Source: CAMDBL01 sp964498125 (GTDB lineage Bacteria > Pseudomonadota > Alphaproteobacteria > Rhizobiales > Hyphomicrobiaceae). Taken from it: 51,623 bases of DNA. How positions within the stretch are numbered: the stretch's first letter is position 1; every line of letters starts with the position of its first letter. The notes beneath the pieces are model-generated. The model saw only the letters and a list, made by a program, of their open reading frames with translations, was not told the origin of the DNA and ran no database searches. The translations under genes were made by a program, and so were the position numbers. Positions 43,384-50,951 of this stretch are shown here, one piece after another. The stretch covers positions 1 to 51,623 of the forward strand of contig CAZCGE010000001.1 in assembly GCA_964498125.1 (NCBI GenBank), given 5' to 3'.

Positions 43384-44487
43384 ATGGCAGACGTATCTAT
43401 CCGCAAGATCGTCAAAGAGTACGACGGCGGCGTACAGGCCGTGAAGGGCATCGACATCGAAATCAAGGATCACGAGTTCGTCGTCCTCGTCGGGCCGTCG
43501 GGTTGCGGCAAGTCGACGACGCTGCGCATGATTGCAGGGCTCGAGGACATCACCGCGGGCGAGATCGCCATTGACGACATCGTCGTCAACGACGTGCCGC
43601 CGAAAGACCGGGACATCGCGATGGTGTTCCAGAACTACGCGCTCTATCCGCATATGACGGTCGCCGAGAACATGTCGTTCGGGCTGCGCCTGAAGCGGTT
43701 TCCGAAGGCCGAGATCAAGGCGCGTGTCGATGAGGCGGCGCGCATTCTCGACATCACGGAACTTCTCGGGCGCAAGCCCAAGGCCCTTTCCGGTGGCCAA
43801 CGCCAGCGCGTCGCCATGGGCCGCGCGATCGTGCGCCATCCCAAGGTGTTCCTGTTCGACGAGCCGCTATCGAACCTCGATGCCAAACTGCGTGTGCAGA
43901 TGCGCATCGAGATCAAGAAAGTGCACCAGAAGGTCCGTACGACGACAGTGTACGTTACGCACGATCAAGTCGAGGCCATGACGCTCGCTGATCGAGTCGT
44001 CGTCATGAATCAGGGGCGGATCGAGCAAGTGGGTCCGCCAAGCGAGCTTTATCATTCGCCGAAAACACGGTTCGTCGCCGGGTTCATTGGATCGCCGGCG
44101 ATGAACATCATTCCGGCTCGCATCGACGCCGTCGGCGACGGCCTACAGATCCGGCTTGCGAACGGCCTGGCACTTCCGATGCCAGCCGATCGCGTGGCCC
44201 GCTACCGTGGTCTGGTCGGGAACGATCGGTTGTCCATAGGCTTGCGGCCAGAGCACATCATCGAGGTTCGACAACACCTCGAACCGGGTGTCGTGCCGTT
44301 TGCGGCGCAGATCGACGTCATCGAGCCGATGGGGATGGAAACCTTGGTCTATTTCAAGATCGGCAGCAGCGAGGTCTGTGGCCGAGTGAATCCGAAGGCT
44401 GGCGCCCGCGACGGCGCGCCGATGCAGCTCGCAGCCGATCTCAACTCCGTACACGTCATCGATGAGGCGACGGGCCTGATCGTCTGA
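43384..44487 (+). CDS. Sugar-type ABC transporter ATPase (MalK/UgpC-like)
   Basis: This is the ATPase of the importer, 367 aa. Walker A is GPSGCGKSTTLRMIAGLE, Q-loop MVFQNYALYPHMTV, signature LSGGQRQRVA, Walker B LFDEPLSNLDAKLR, switch VTHD, then SPAMNIIPARI, which starts the C-terminal TOBE domains of MalK-type subunits. GGGGGACGC precedes the ATG, 12 bases after the permease. It is the last gene of the metabolic part; the next gene, 603 bases later, is on the other strand and belongs to the mobile module. Confidence 0.94.
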   Translation: MADVSIRKIVKEYDGGVQAVKGIDIEIKDHEFVVLVGPSGCGKSTTLRMIAGLEDITAGEIAIDDIVVNDVPPKDRDIAMVFQNYALYPHMTVAENMSFGLRLKRFPKAEIKARVDEAARILDITELLGRKPKALSGGQRQRVAMGRAIVRHPKVFLFDEPLSNLDAKLRVQMRIEIKKVHQKVRTTTVYVTHDQVEAMTLADRVVVMNQGRIEQVGPPSELYHSPKTRFVAGFIGSPAMNIIPARIDAVGDGLQIRLANGLALPMPADRVARYRGLVGNDRLSIGLRPEHIIEVRQHLEPGVVPFAAQIDVIEPMGMETLVYFKIGSSEVCGRVNPKAGARDGAPMQLAADLNSVHVIDEATGLIV

Positions 44488-45090
44488 CATGTCTGCACCG
44501 AATGCTGTTGAGCTTCGGACTGGCTTGACCGACAGGCCTGACCGTGACGTGGAGCTGGTCGCCGTCGTGACCTGCACAGACACGTGCCCGTCCCCTTCAA
44601 GCCCGACGTGCGAAATCGCCCCCTGATGATCAGGCGATTCATTCATGCTCAAGGGAATGTACGCAACGGTAGTCACCGCAGGTCGCGTCAGCGATTCGAG
44701 CCTGGCGACGATCAGGCACCGTAACCGAAACTTCAGTCGTTGCATGAATACTTGCCGTATTCGTGCGCCGATGCGATCGGACGGTATTGGCCACTTTCCC
44801 CGTTCGATGTCTCGACGCTCCGGCGACAAGCAGACGTGACAGGGTCGCGTTAAATCTGTAGGCGTCTTGTTCTGCTCGGGGTCATTCACGACGCCGAACT
44901 CCCCGGGCGTGTCGGCTTTGGCCCGAAACCGTCGAGTCGTATTCCGTTGCCCGAGTTACGACATCTTGCTTTGACCAATCCTACGAGCCCGCTGGTAATC
45001 AACGCTGTATCCTAAGCTGCTGCACAACATCGCTCCGCAACACCTCGTAGCCGGCACGATCCGTCCTACGGATCGGAAAGGGCGTGCAAA
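44488..45090. other. Intergenic region at the metabolic/mobile junction
   Basis: No gene, tRNA or clear integration site was found in these 603 bases. A 13-base palindrome, CCTGATGATCAGG, sits near 44620. Gene direction and content both change across this stretch, so it is the likely left border zone of the mobile module. A minus-strand frame extending from the MalK gene is a shadow. Confidence 0.5.
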
Positions 45091-45711
45091 TCAAAGCCCC
45101 AGCCTGCACATCGTCCCGAGTGTTGCCATTAGGTTCCGTTTGCGACTGAGGCGGGCAGCGATCCGCTGATTGATCTCCGCGACCAACGAGCGGCGTTCAG
45201 CAACCAAGCGCTCGAATGTGGTGGTCCTCATGTGCAAGGGACGTTCGCACTGGTGGTCTCGCCAGCTATCGCATCCAAGCCGAACGGAGAGCTTGTCGGC
45301 CTTTCGCATCAAGCGTTGCAGCGGTCGCTGACGGCGGCTGCCCCACGTCACGCGACCGCAACTGCCACACCGCAACCCCTCGGACAGCACGGCGAGACGA
45401 AGCACCCGGCCTCCACAGCAAGGGCAGATGAAGTAACGGCGCCAACCGCCAAATCGGCATCGGCGCTTTTCGAGTGCGATGCGACAGCGAATGAACTCGC
45501 CACTCTCCTCCTCCCCTTTGTTGCGCCAGCGGTAAACTGCGGAGAATTCGTCTCGATCGGTTTCCATTTCGAAGGCGAGCCTGGGTAAGTCATCGTCATC
45601 GAAGTCGATCGTTTCTCGACGGCCGGGGTCGAATGCGCCCCAGCCGGCCATGTGGTCGGCGTCCAGCCAAGCGATGTCGTCCCAGGTGCATCGGTAGCGG
45701 CGTGTCGGCAT
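45091..45711 (-). CDS. Hypothetical zinc-ribbon protein of mobile modules
   Basis: This is a 206-aa protein from the ATG at 45711, with ACGAGG upstream; a longer frame to 45846 is less likely. The centre shows a CPCCGGRV...CGSCG pair of CxxC motifs (a zinc ribbon), then RRQRPLQRLMRKADKLSVRLG, and near the end HMRTTTFERLVAERRSLVAEIN. I recognise this pattern (zinc ribbon, basic helix, then a conserved ..THERL-like helix) from hypothetical proteins found in prophage-like and integrative elements of alphaproteobacteria. Its function is unknown; nucleic-acid binding is plausible. Confidence 0.6.
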   Translation of the reverse strand: MPTRRYRCTWDDIAWLDADHMAGWGAFDPGRRETIDFDDDDLPRLAFEMETDRDEFSAVYRWRNKGEEESGEFIRCRIALEKRRCRFGGWRRYFICPCCGGRVLRLAVLSEGLRCGSCGRVTWGSRRQRPLQRLMRKADKLSVRLGCDSWRDHQCERPLHMRTTTFERLVAERRSLVAEINQRIAARLSRKRNLMATLGTMCRLGL

Positions 45712-45858
45712 GGCGGCCTCGTTTGATTGTTTCGCCAGATCGTCGAAGTCTCTTGGCGGATGTCGAAATCTCTTGAGCTTCTTTTGATTTTCGATTTCGT
45801 TCGGCAGAACCAGACGCGGACACTCGCTCAATTGGGCAACCTGCAAACCGGCTCGGGT

Positions 45859-46620
45859 TCATCGACGCCCGATCGGAAGCGGACTCGCTTGAACTGTGCT
45901 TCGGTCTCCGTTGCCATCGGCGGCATGGCCGTTCAGGTTCCCGCCAAGGCTGCCAACACCACCAATGATTTCGGATAGGACGCCTTGGCGGTGCTGGCCA
46001 TTCTGCTCAAGGCCGCCGTCGGCCCTGCTCATTCCAGAGTGGCGGTGTTGGCGGTCTTGACGGCCTTCGGGCTCCGCACCGGTGCGACCTGACATGATCC
46101 ACACCCACCCGCCGTGCGGCGCTCTCGATTTCTCGGCCTTCACGCCAAGTCGGTTTTTGGCGCGCTCGATGGTGCGCCATGCGATACCCGCGGCAATGGC
46201 GGACGCCTTCAGCGATTTCGCCGTCCTCTCTCCATCAGCCAGCGCACCGCGAAGGAAATTCTCGGCGTCGGCCAGAGCCGATGCCTCGCCGGCGTTCTCG
46301 GCCGCACTTGCCAACGCTTCCTCAGCGCTGATCTCGATCGGATTCGATGGCGTACCGATCGGCTCAGCCCTGATCCCGGTGCCGGCGCGGGCATGCCATC
46401 CGTTGAAACGTGCAATCGCGATGCAATCGTGCACGGACTGATCCAGTTGGCCACGCCGCCGACTGTGAACATGGTCGGCAATGGTCGGCACGTAAACTGG
46501 TACGTTCGACACGGCGGTGTCTACAACCGTCGGGATGGTCGGCGTGAGTCTGCCGACAATTGAACGAAGCAATGATTCCAGCATGGCGTTTCCCAACCCG
46601 GCGAATGGCACGCTCGCCAT
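45859..46620 (-). CDS. RepA/primase-tail-like protein
   Basis: This is a 253-aa frame with AAAGGA eight bases before its ATG. Residues about 120-178 (ENFLRGALADGERTAKSLKA, RTIERAKNRLGVKAEK, GGWVWIM) match the winged-helix-like tail of RepA-type AAA ATPases and phage primases. The N-terminal ~100 residues and the C-terminal ~75 residues (Gln/His/Gly-rich) are not recognisable, and the ATPase core is absent. It could be a stand-alone adaptor, a decayed ATPase gene, or a real DNA-binding subunit of the replication module. It lies 316 bases downstream of the DUF927 gene. Confidence 0.55.
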   Translation of the reverse strand: MASVPFAGLGNAMLESLLRSIVGRLTPTIPTVVDTAVSNVPVYVPTIADHVHSRRRGQLDQSVHDCIAIARFNGWHARAGTGIRAEPIGTPSNPIEISAEEALASAAENAGEASALADAENFLRGALADGERTAKSLKASAIAAGIAWRTIERAKNRLGVKAEKSRAPHGGWVWIMSGRTGAEPEGRQDRQHRHSGMSRADGGLEQNGQHRQGVLSEIIGGVGSLGGNLNGHAADGNGDRSTVQASPLPIGRR

Positions 46621-46935
46621 TTGATTTTCCTTTGATTATTTTTCAAAACAATCAAACCTTGGCGCCCGTGCGCGCGTGGTTCGACCACATTTCATGTTCG
46701 GTTCTCCATCGGCTGACGCACTCTCCTAAATTGGCTTCGTTCACCGCATGCTGGCCGTCCAATCGGTTGCGGACGGATCGAATTGCTTGTTGACAAGAGT
46801 TCCCAGGGTTCCGAGCGTTCCCGATGTCGCATCCAATTGATTTGGCGACTTGTTCTGAAACGAATTGCCCGGAACCCATTGGTGTTCCGCCCAGGTTCCG
46901 AGGGTTCCGAAAATAGCGAATGACGCGCCGACCTT
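46621..46935. other. Intergenic region with GGTTCC micro-repeats
   Basis: No supported gene. Between 46798 and 46912 the unit GGTTCC or GTTCCC recurs several times. Frames here read as low-complexity Asn/Gly/Arg sequence (MKGRRVIRYFRNPRNLGG). They may be remnants of repeated linker sequence like that in the DUF927 gene, or simply slippage-prone DNA. Confidence 0.45.
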
Positions 46936-49461
46936 TCAAGGAGCGCGCTCCTCGCCGGAAAAGATCGTGGGAAGCACGACGTAAACCTTGCGCTCGCTAC
47001 CGTCTGGCAATCGTTGCTTGGTCTGCGGCTTGCCATCGCCAGTTGCTTTGAGCATGCCGCGCCGGACCATCTCCCGTGCGATCATCCCAGCGTCATGTCC
47101 ACCGAGCACATCGGATCGCCACGGCTCCGGCAGCACATAGTAGGCAGTGCCGCCATCATCGGCACGAGAGTAGCCGGCACGGTTCTGCACGATGCGATCG
47201 GGCTCGATCCAGGGCGCAAATCTGCTGGTTCCGTGGCGTTCAATGAACTGGCGCACGGCGGCCAGTCCTGCCTCGATTTCGGCCGGCTCGCTGCCACCGC
47301 GTGCGATCAGCCATTCTTGAAACAAGCGCTTCGCAGCGTTGGATGCCTCACGCTCTGGCCACGGTACGATGCCATAGCGCCGTGCTGTCTCGCCCCCAGC
47401 GGCAATGATCGCGAAACGCGATGCGGCCCGCCGCACCTGGCCATCGGCCCCGAGAGGTGTCACCTCGGCGACGAAGTCGGCAATGAGCCTGTTGACGTCG
47501 TCGAAAGGGCGATCGACAACCAGTCGCCGGAGATATGCCCGTAGCGGGGTGCCGTAGTGTGCCGCTGCTGCCGCCTTCAGATGGTCAGCGAAGGCCTGGC
47601 CGTTCGAGAAGCCTGCCAGATGATCGAACACACCGTGACCGGCCCCCGCATCGGCCGGAAGGTCGAGCACGCGCACTTGTTGGCCGGCCATGACTCGCCC
47701 CGCACCGCGCTTACTTTCCCGCAGTTTGTCATCGAGGCCGATCTCACCCGTCGAGAGGAAAAGCAGCGACCATGCCGCCGTGGCGCGAGCGCTGCCATCG
47801 CGAGCCATACGCCGTTTCGCCTGTCCGTTCGCCAGCATGTAAGCGATCGAACCGAGTGCATCGGCGCTTACTTCGCCGATTTCGTCGAGCACGGCCAAAC
47901 CGTCATTGTGGACCGCCGCAACGGTCTCGATGCCGTTGTCGGTGGCGCGCCAAGTTACCTTGTAGCCATGACGCCCGCCGCCGCAAACCGATCCGGCAAC
48001 CTCGCCGGTGGTCGTCTTGCCTGTGCTCGATCCGCCGCGCCAGTGCACGCCACCGCCCTCGAGGCCGAGCGGCCGCAGCAACGGCGCGGCCAAGGCCATC
48101 GAGATCGAAAATACGAGTCGCGAATTGCCAACAGCGGCTTTACCGATCTCGTCTTGCCAACCGCCCAGCGTCCCGTCGCATCGGAACGCATGCACGAGCG
48201 GGGCGCTCGTTTGCAGCACGTAGTGTTCGCCATTCGTGGTGCCGATGACTTCATCGGGAAGCATGTATGCCGATCCGTGCCATCCAAGCGTCGAGACGCA
48301 CCGTGCACGCGCTTGCGGATCGGCGGTGGTCAGAAGCCGGTGCAGGGCATTGCGCGCCTTCGATCCCGGCGCCAACTCGAGCCCCATGCCGAGCAATCGG
48401 GCGCGGTATCCGTCGCCGGCCCCAGCCAGCTCGGCCATGGGCATCGCCCACTCGTGCCATGCGCCATCGCGGTCCCGAATTCTGATCAGCCGTCCCCATG
48501 CGTCGCCGTCGGCGTTACAAGTGGCGGCTTTGACGATGAGGGGCGAGCACAACCATTGCCATTCGTCGGGCTCGGGTTCATGCAGGATCGAGCCGTCGGC
48601 GCGTAGTTTGAAGCCCTTGGGGAGCCATGAACCCAGGGCCTCAGATGCAGCTTGGAACCCACCGGAACCCTCCTGGAACCCCGCCGCTCTATCGTCTGTG
48701 GATCGGTATTTCTGGCGGGATTTCGCTGTAGTATTGGTTTTGGAACCCGTGGAACCCGTGGAACCCTCGCCATCTACTGATGCGGCCAGTATCCGCCGCA
48801 ACGTTTCGTGCGTGATGCCATCCGGCAGGGTGTCGGCCAGGTCCCATCCCTGCGGCCATTGCACTGGCACCTCGACAACGCGAACAGAGGCGGCTCCGGC
48901 TTCGCCCGCCAACCGAGCCACGTCTTCAGCGTAGCGATGACCCGACTCGTCGTTGTCGGGCCAGATCACGACATGCCGTCCGGCGAGTGCCGACCAGTCG
49001 GACTTACCGGCGGCTTGCGCGCCGCCTGGTGAGGTGACTGCCACGTGATCGGGAAACAGTTCTCCCGCGGCGTCGGCCGATTTCTCGCCCTCGCTCACCA
49101 GCGCCGTTGCATTGGGACACTGGGCAAGGCGATCAAGTCCGTATAGCGGCCGTGGGGCGGGCGGATGCTTCCGCTTCCAGACTAATTCACCGAAATTTTT
49201 CTGCCACAACGTGAGAGGAAAGAACTGCTTGGGGTCCCCGTCGCGCCATGGCTCGTAACGATCGACTGCAAAGAGCAAGCGCCCTTCGGCATCGTGATAC
49301 CACCACCGTTGTGACCCCCTCAAAGGGGGCGGTTCCGGCGCGTCGTCCGGGATAGGCGCAACGTGGCGCCATGTGGGTTCATTCGGCGCTGGGCCGACGG
49401 CATAACCATTGGCGGTCGGGCCAGGGGGCAGCGGATCAAACATGGCGGCGGTATCAGTCAT
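46936..49461 (-). CDS. TOPRIM-DUF927 primase/helicase-like protein
   Basis: This is an 841-aa replication-type protein. Residues 118-190 form a TOPRIM-like domain (VSEGEKSADAAGELFPDH, then VIWPDNDESGHRYAED, with acidic Glu and Asp pairs). A low-complexity linker (GEGSTGSTGSKTN) follows, then a DUF927 domain from about 280: Walker A at GGSSTGKTT (477-485) and Walker B at VLDEIGEV. This pairing is typical of integrative-element and prophage replication proteins acting as primase-helicases. The ATG at 49461 overlaps the preceding primase-N gene by 8 bases, so the two probably act together. The longer frame upstream is rejected. Confidence 0.88.
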   Translation of the reverse strand: MTDTAAMFDPLPPGPTANGYAVGPAPNEPTWRHVAPIPDDAPEPPPLRGSQRWWYHDAEGRLLFAVDRYEPWRDGDPKQFFPLTLWQKNFGELVWKRKHPPAPRPLYGLDRLAQCPNATALVSEGEKSADAAGELFPDHVAVTSPGGAQAAGKSDWSALAGRHVVIWPDNDESGHRYAEDVARLAGEAGAASVRVVEVPVQWPQGWDLADTLPDGITHETLRRILAASVDGEGSTGSTGSKTNTTAKSRQKYRSTDDRAAGFQEGSGGFQAASEALGSWLPKGFKLRADGSILHEPEPDEWQWLCSPLIVKAATCNADGDAWGRLIRIRDRDGAWHEWAMPMAELAGAGDGYRARLLGMGLELAPGSKARNALHRLLTTADPQARARCVSTLGWHGSAYMLPDEVIGTTNGEHYVLQTSAPLVHAFRCDGTLGGWQDEIGKAAVGNSRLVFSISMALAAPLLRPLGLEGGGVHWRGGSSTGKTTTGEVAGSVCGGGRHGYKVTWRATDNGIETVAAVHNDGLAVLDEIGEVSADALGSIAYMLANGQAKRRMARDGSARATAAWSLLFLSTGEIGLDDKLRESKRGAGRVMAGQQVRVLDLPADAGAGHGVFDHLAGFSNGQAFADHLKAAAAAHYGTPLRAYLRRLVVDRPFDDVNRLIADFVAEVTPLGADGQVRRAASRFAIIAAGGETARRYGIVPWPEREASNAAKRLFQEWLIARGGSEPAEIEAGLAAVRQFIERHGTSRFAPWIEPDRIVQNRAGYSRADDGGTAYYVLPEPWRSDVLGGHDAGMIAREMVRRGMLKATGDGKPQTKQRLPDGSERKVYVVLPTIFSGEERAP

Positions 49462-49762
49462 GGTCCACCCCCAACATTCTCGCGAGGCTTCGCGCCGCTT
49501 CGGCTTGCCCGAGCCCGGACAAAAAGGCCGCCAGCGAAATAGGATCGCCACCGCGAGCATCTGTCGCAAAGTCGGCCCAGCGCCCGGTGTGCAGATTGAT
49601 CGTGAAGGACCCCGGCCGGCGATCGTCTCGGAGTGGGTTGCGAGCGACGAACTCGTTGCCGCGCCGCTGACCGTCGGGCAACCAAACCGCACACAGGTCA
49701 GGCAGTCGCCTGAGCGCCATCCGGTTGATGGCGTCGAAGTCGATTCTCGATTTGGATTTCAT
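49454..49762 (-). CDS. Primase N-terminal domain-like protein
   Basis: This is a 102-aa protein whose pattern LRDDRRPGSFTINLHTGRWA then GGDPISLAAFLSGLGQAEAA matches the region after the zinc finger in phage/ICE primases (NPTRADRHPGSF...GDKGGDxxSL). The CHC2 cysteines themselves are not present (only one Cys), so it may be a zinc-less variant. It overlaps the TOPRIM-DUF927 gene by 8 bases, and together they read as one primase-helicase split into two coupled polypeptides. The ATG at 49762 has AAAGAGA upstream. Confidence 0.7.
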   Translation of the reverse strand: MKSKSRIDFDAINRMALRRLPDLCAVWLPDGQRRGNEFVARNPLRDDRRPGSFTINLHTGRWADFATDARGGDPISLAAFLSGLGQAEAARSLARMLGVDHD

Positions 49763-50078
49763 GCGACGATCTCTTTGGAGACCGACCGCCGGAAGGCTGG
49801 ATTGCCTTGAACGCGGCTACATTTCCGAGTATCTTCTGCGCGTCGGTGTTGTGATAGTCGATTTGGATTTCCCGCCGCTGCCGGACGCCATCCGGGGCGG
49901 CGGTGCCGTTTCAAGAAGACTTCGACGCTGCCTCTAAAGTAGAGCTGAATAGAAGTGAGCGCTGGGCTTTAGCCGAGGCGAGGAGCTGATCACGTTGGTA
50001 GACCACGCGGCTGTCCTTTCTCTGGGATCGGTTGGAATCAATCGACCCGCCCTTGCCCGGCGGGTGATTTCTTTTCGA
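49763..50078. other. Intergenic region, about 316 bases, with terminator-like hairpin
   Basis: No gene is supported; a 67-codon minus-strand frame is a shadow of the excisionase gene's downstream region. It holds a terminator-like hairpin at 50045-50075 and leader sequence for the primase-N gene. Confidence 0.4.
50045..50075 (+). terminator. Terminator-like hairpin
   Basis: ACCCGCC (50045-50051) pairs with GGCGGGT (50059-50065) around a 7-base loop, followed by GATTTCTTTTC, a T-rich run on the plus strand. It lies just past the end of the excisionase-like gene. In plus orientation it has no obvious gene to end, so it may instead be a structural or attachment element. Confidence 0.35.
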
Positions 50079-50405
50079 TCAGGGAGCGCATCGCTTGCGA
50101 CGGGAGGCGACCGAACGTGACGCCATGAAACGCGCACGCTCAGTGCCCTCGCGCTTCACACTGGCCGCCATCAGCTCGGCAACGACACGCTCGATCTCGG
50201 CCGTCGGCACCATGGATCGGCCGCCGATCTTCACGAGCCGAATGCCATGCCGCCGGAACACCTCGTAGCCCGCGGTCTTGCCGATGCCGCCGAGCTGGCG
50301 GCGGGCCTCCGGGATCGAGACCAGTAGTGGCCGGTCGGGATGCGATGGCGAGAGCAGCGGGGTCCCAGACGTAACCTCAGTTGCGAGAACGGATGATCTG
50401 GTCAT
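50079..50405 (-). CDS. Excisionase-like DNA-binding protein
   Basis: This is a 108-aa protein with an AlpA/excisionase-type winged-helix segment: SIPEARRQLGGIGKTAGYEV, HGIRLVKIGGRSMV and PTAEIERVVAEL. The basic C-terminal tail (RARFMASRSVASRRKRCAP) fits DNA binding. Its start overlaps the stop of the next gene upstream by four bases (ATGA). Such proteins guide integrases during excision or act as repressors in mobile elements. No integrase is visible in this window. Confidence 0.72.
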   Translation of the reverse strand: MTRSSVLATEVTSGTPLLSPSHPDRPLLVSIPEARRQLGGIGKTAGYEVFRRHGIRLVKIGGRSMVPTAEIERVVAELMAASVKREGTERARFMASRSVASRRKRCAP

Positions 50406-50659
50406 GTCACGACCGCCCGCGCCCGGTGCCGGCGTGCCTCACCCGCGCGACGGATCGGCTTGCTGATCTGGCCGGCTGCCCATGCGTCGATATCTTCGTC
50501 GAGGTAGGCCGATTTTCCCCCGATGATTCGGTAAATCGGCCCGGTGCCATAGCAGGCGTGCTGGGCGAGACTCGACGGCATACATGGAACGCCATGCACT
50601 TCACGAATGCGCTGGGCCGCTTCGGCGCGGCTGCGCCATGTGTGGACAATCTCGCTCAT
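50402..50659 (-). CDS. Small HTH DNA-binding protein of a mobile module
   Basis: This is an 85-aa protein with AAGGAGAT eight bases before its ATG, a strong site; the 188-codon longer frame is rejected. The sequence EAAQRIREVHGVPCMPSSLA then GTGPIYRIIGGKSAYLDEDI and DAWAAGQIS matches MerR/AlpA-like winged-helix proteins of prophages, where a first helix-turn-helix is followed by YxxxDIxAW. It begins the minus-strand run of the module and could be its regulator. Confidence 0.75.
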   Translation of the reverse strand: MSEIVHTWRSRAEAAQRIREVHGVPCMPSSLAQHACYGTGPIYRIIGGKSAYLDEDIDAWAAGQISKPIRRAGEARRHRARAVVT

Positions 50660-50951
50660 TGGCGGGTATCTCCTTCGAATCGGATCGAAGGCTGACCATC
50701 TCGTTTCGGCCGTGCGCCTTGAAGTTGGGGATTGGCGATTATTTTCTTGAAAATCCCCAATGTTGGCGTTGGACGCTGGTTCGGATCCAGCTTGCCTACG
50801 CGGTCGCGAAGGACTCTGTCGTGTATGGCTCGCCGCGACACTCGCCCCAACCATTTCAGCTTGCGCAGCTACAACGCGGCGGTCGATGATGTCGAAGGCG
50901 TGGCCCTGGCCTGGGTCGCGCCCGTGTCTTGGATCAAGAGGGGCGCGCGAT
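50660..50951. other. Upstream region of the mobile module, 292 bases
   Basis: No gene is supported. It carries the inverted repeat at 50725-50760 and should include the promoter for the minus-strand module. The IS21 left end at 50952 interrupts whatever lay to the right. Confidence 0.4.
50725..50760. promoter_or_regulatory. Inverted repeat near the module promoter
   Basis: TTGGGGATT (50725-50733) and AATCCCCAA (50752-50760) are an exact 9-base inverted repeat with an 18-base A+T-rich spacer, 66-101 bases before the small HTH gene. The spacing suits a dimeric repressor operator. Confidence 0.45.

Noticed and set aside
44488..45090. Possible tRNA or integration site at the module's left border
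   Set aside because: I looked for a cloverleaf and a TTCRANY T-loop and did not find one by eye. A tRNA scan would settle it.
48655..48770. CRISPR-like repeats
   Set aside because: The repeated unit is only about 6-10 bases, is inside a coding region, and has no regular spacer length.
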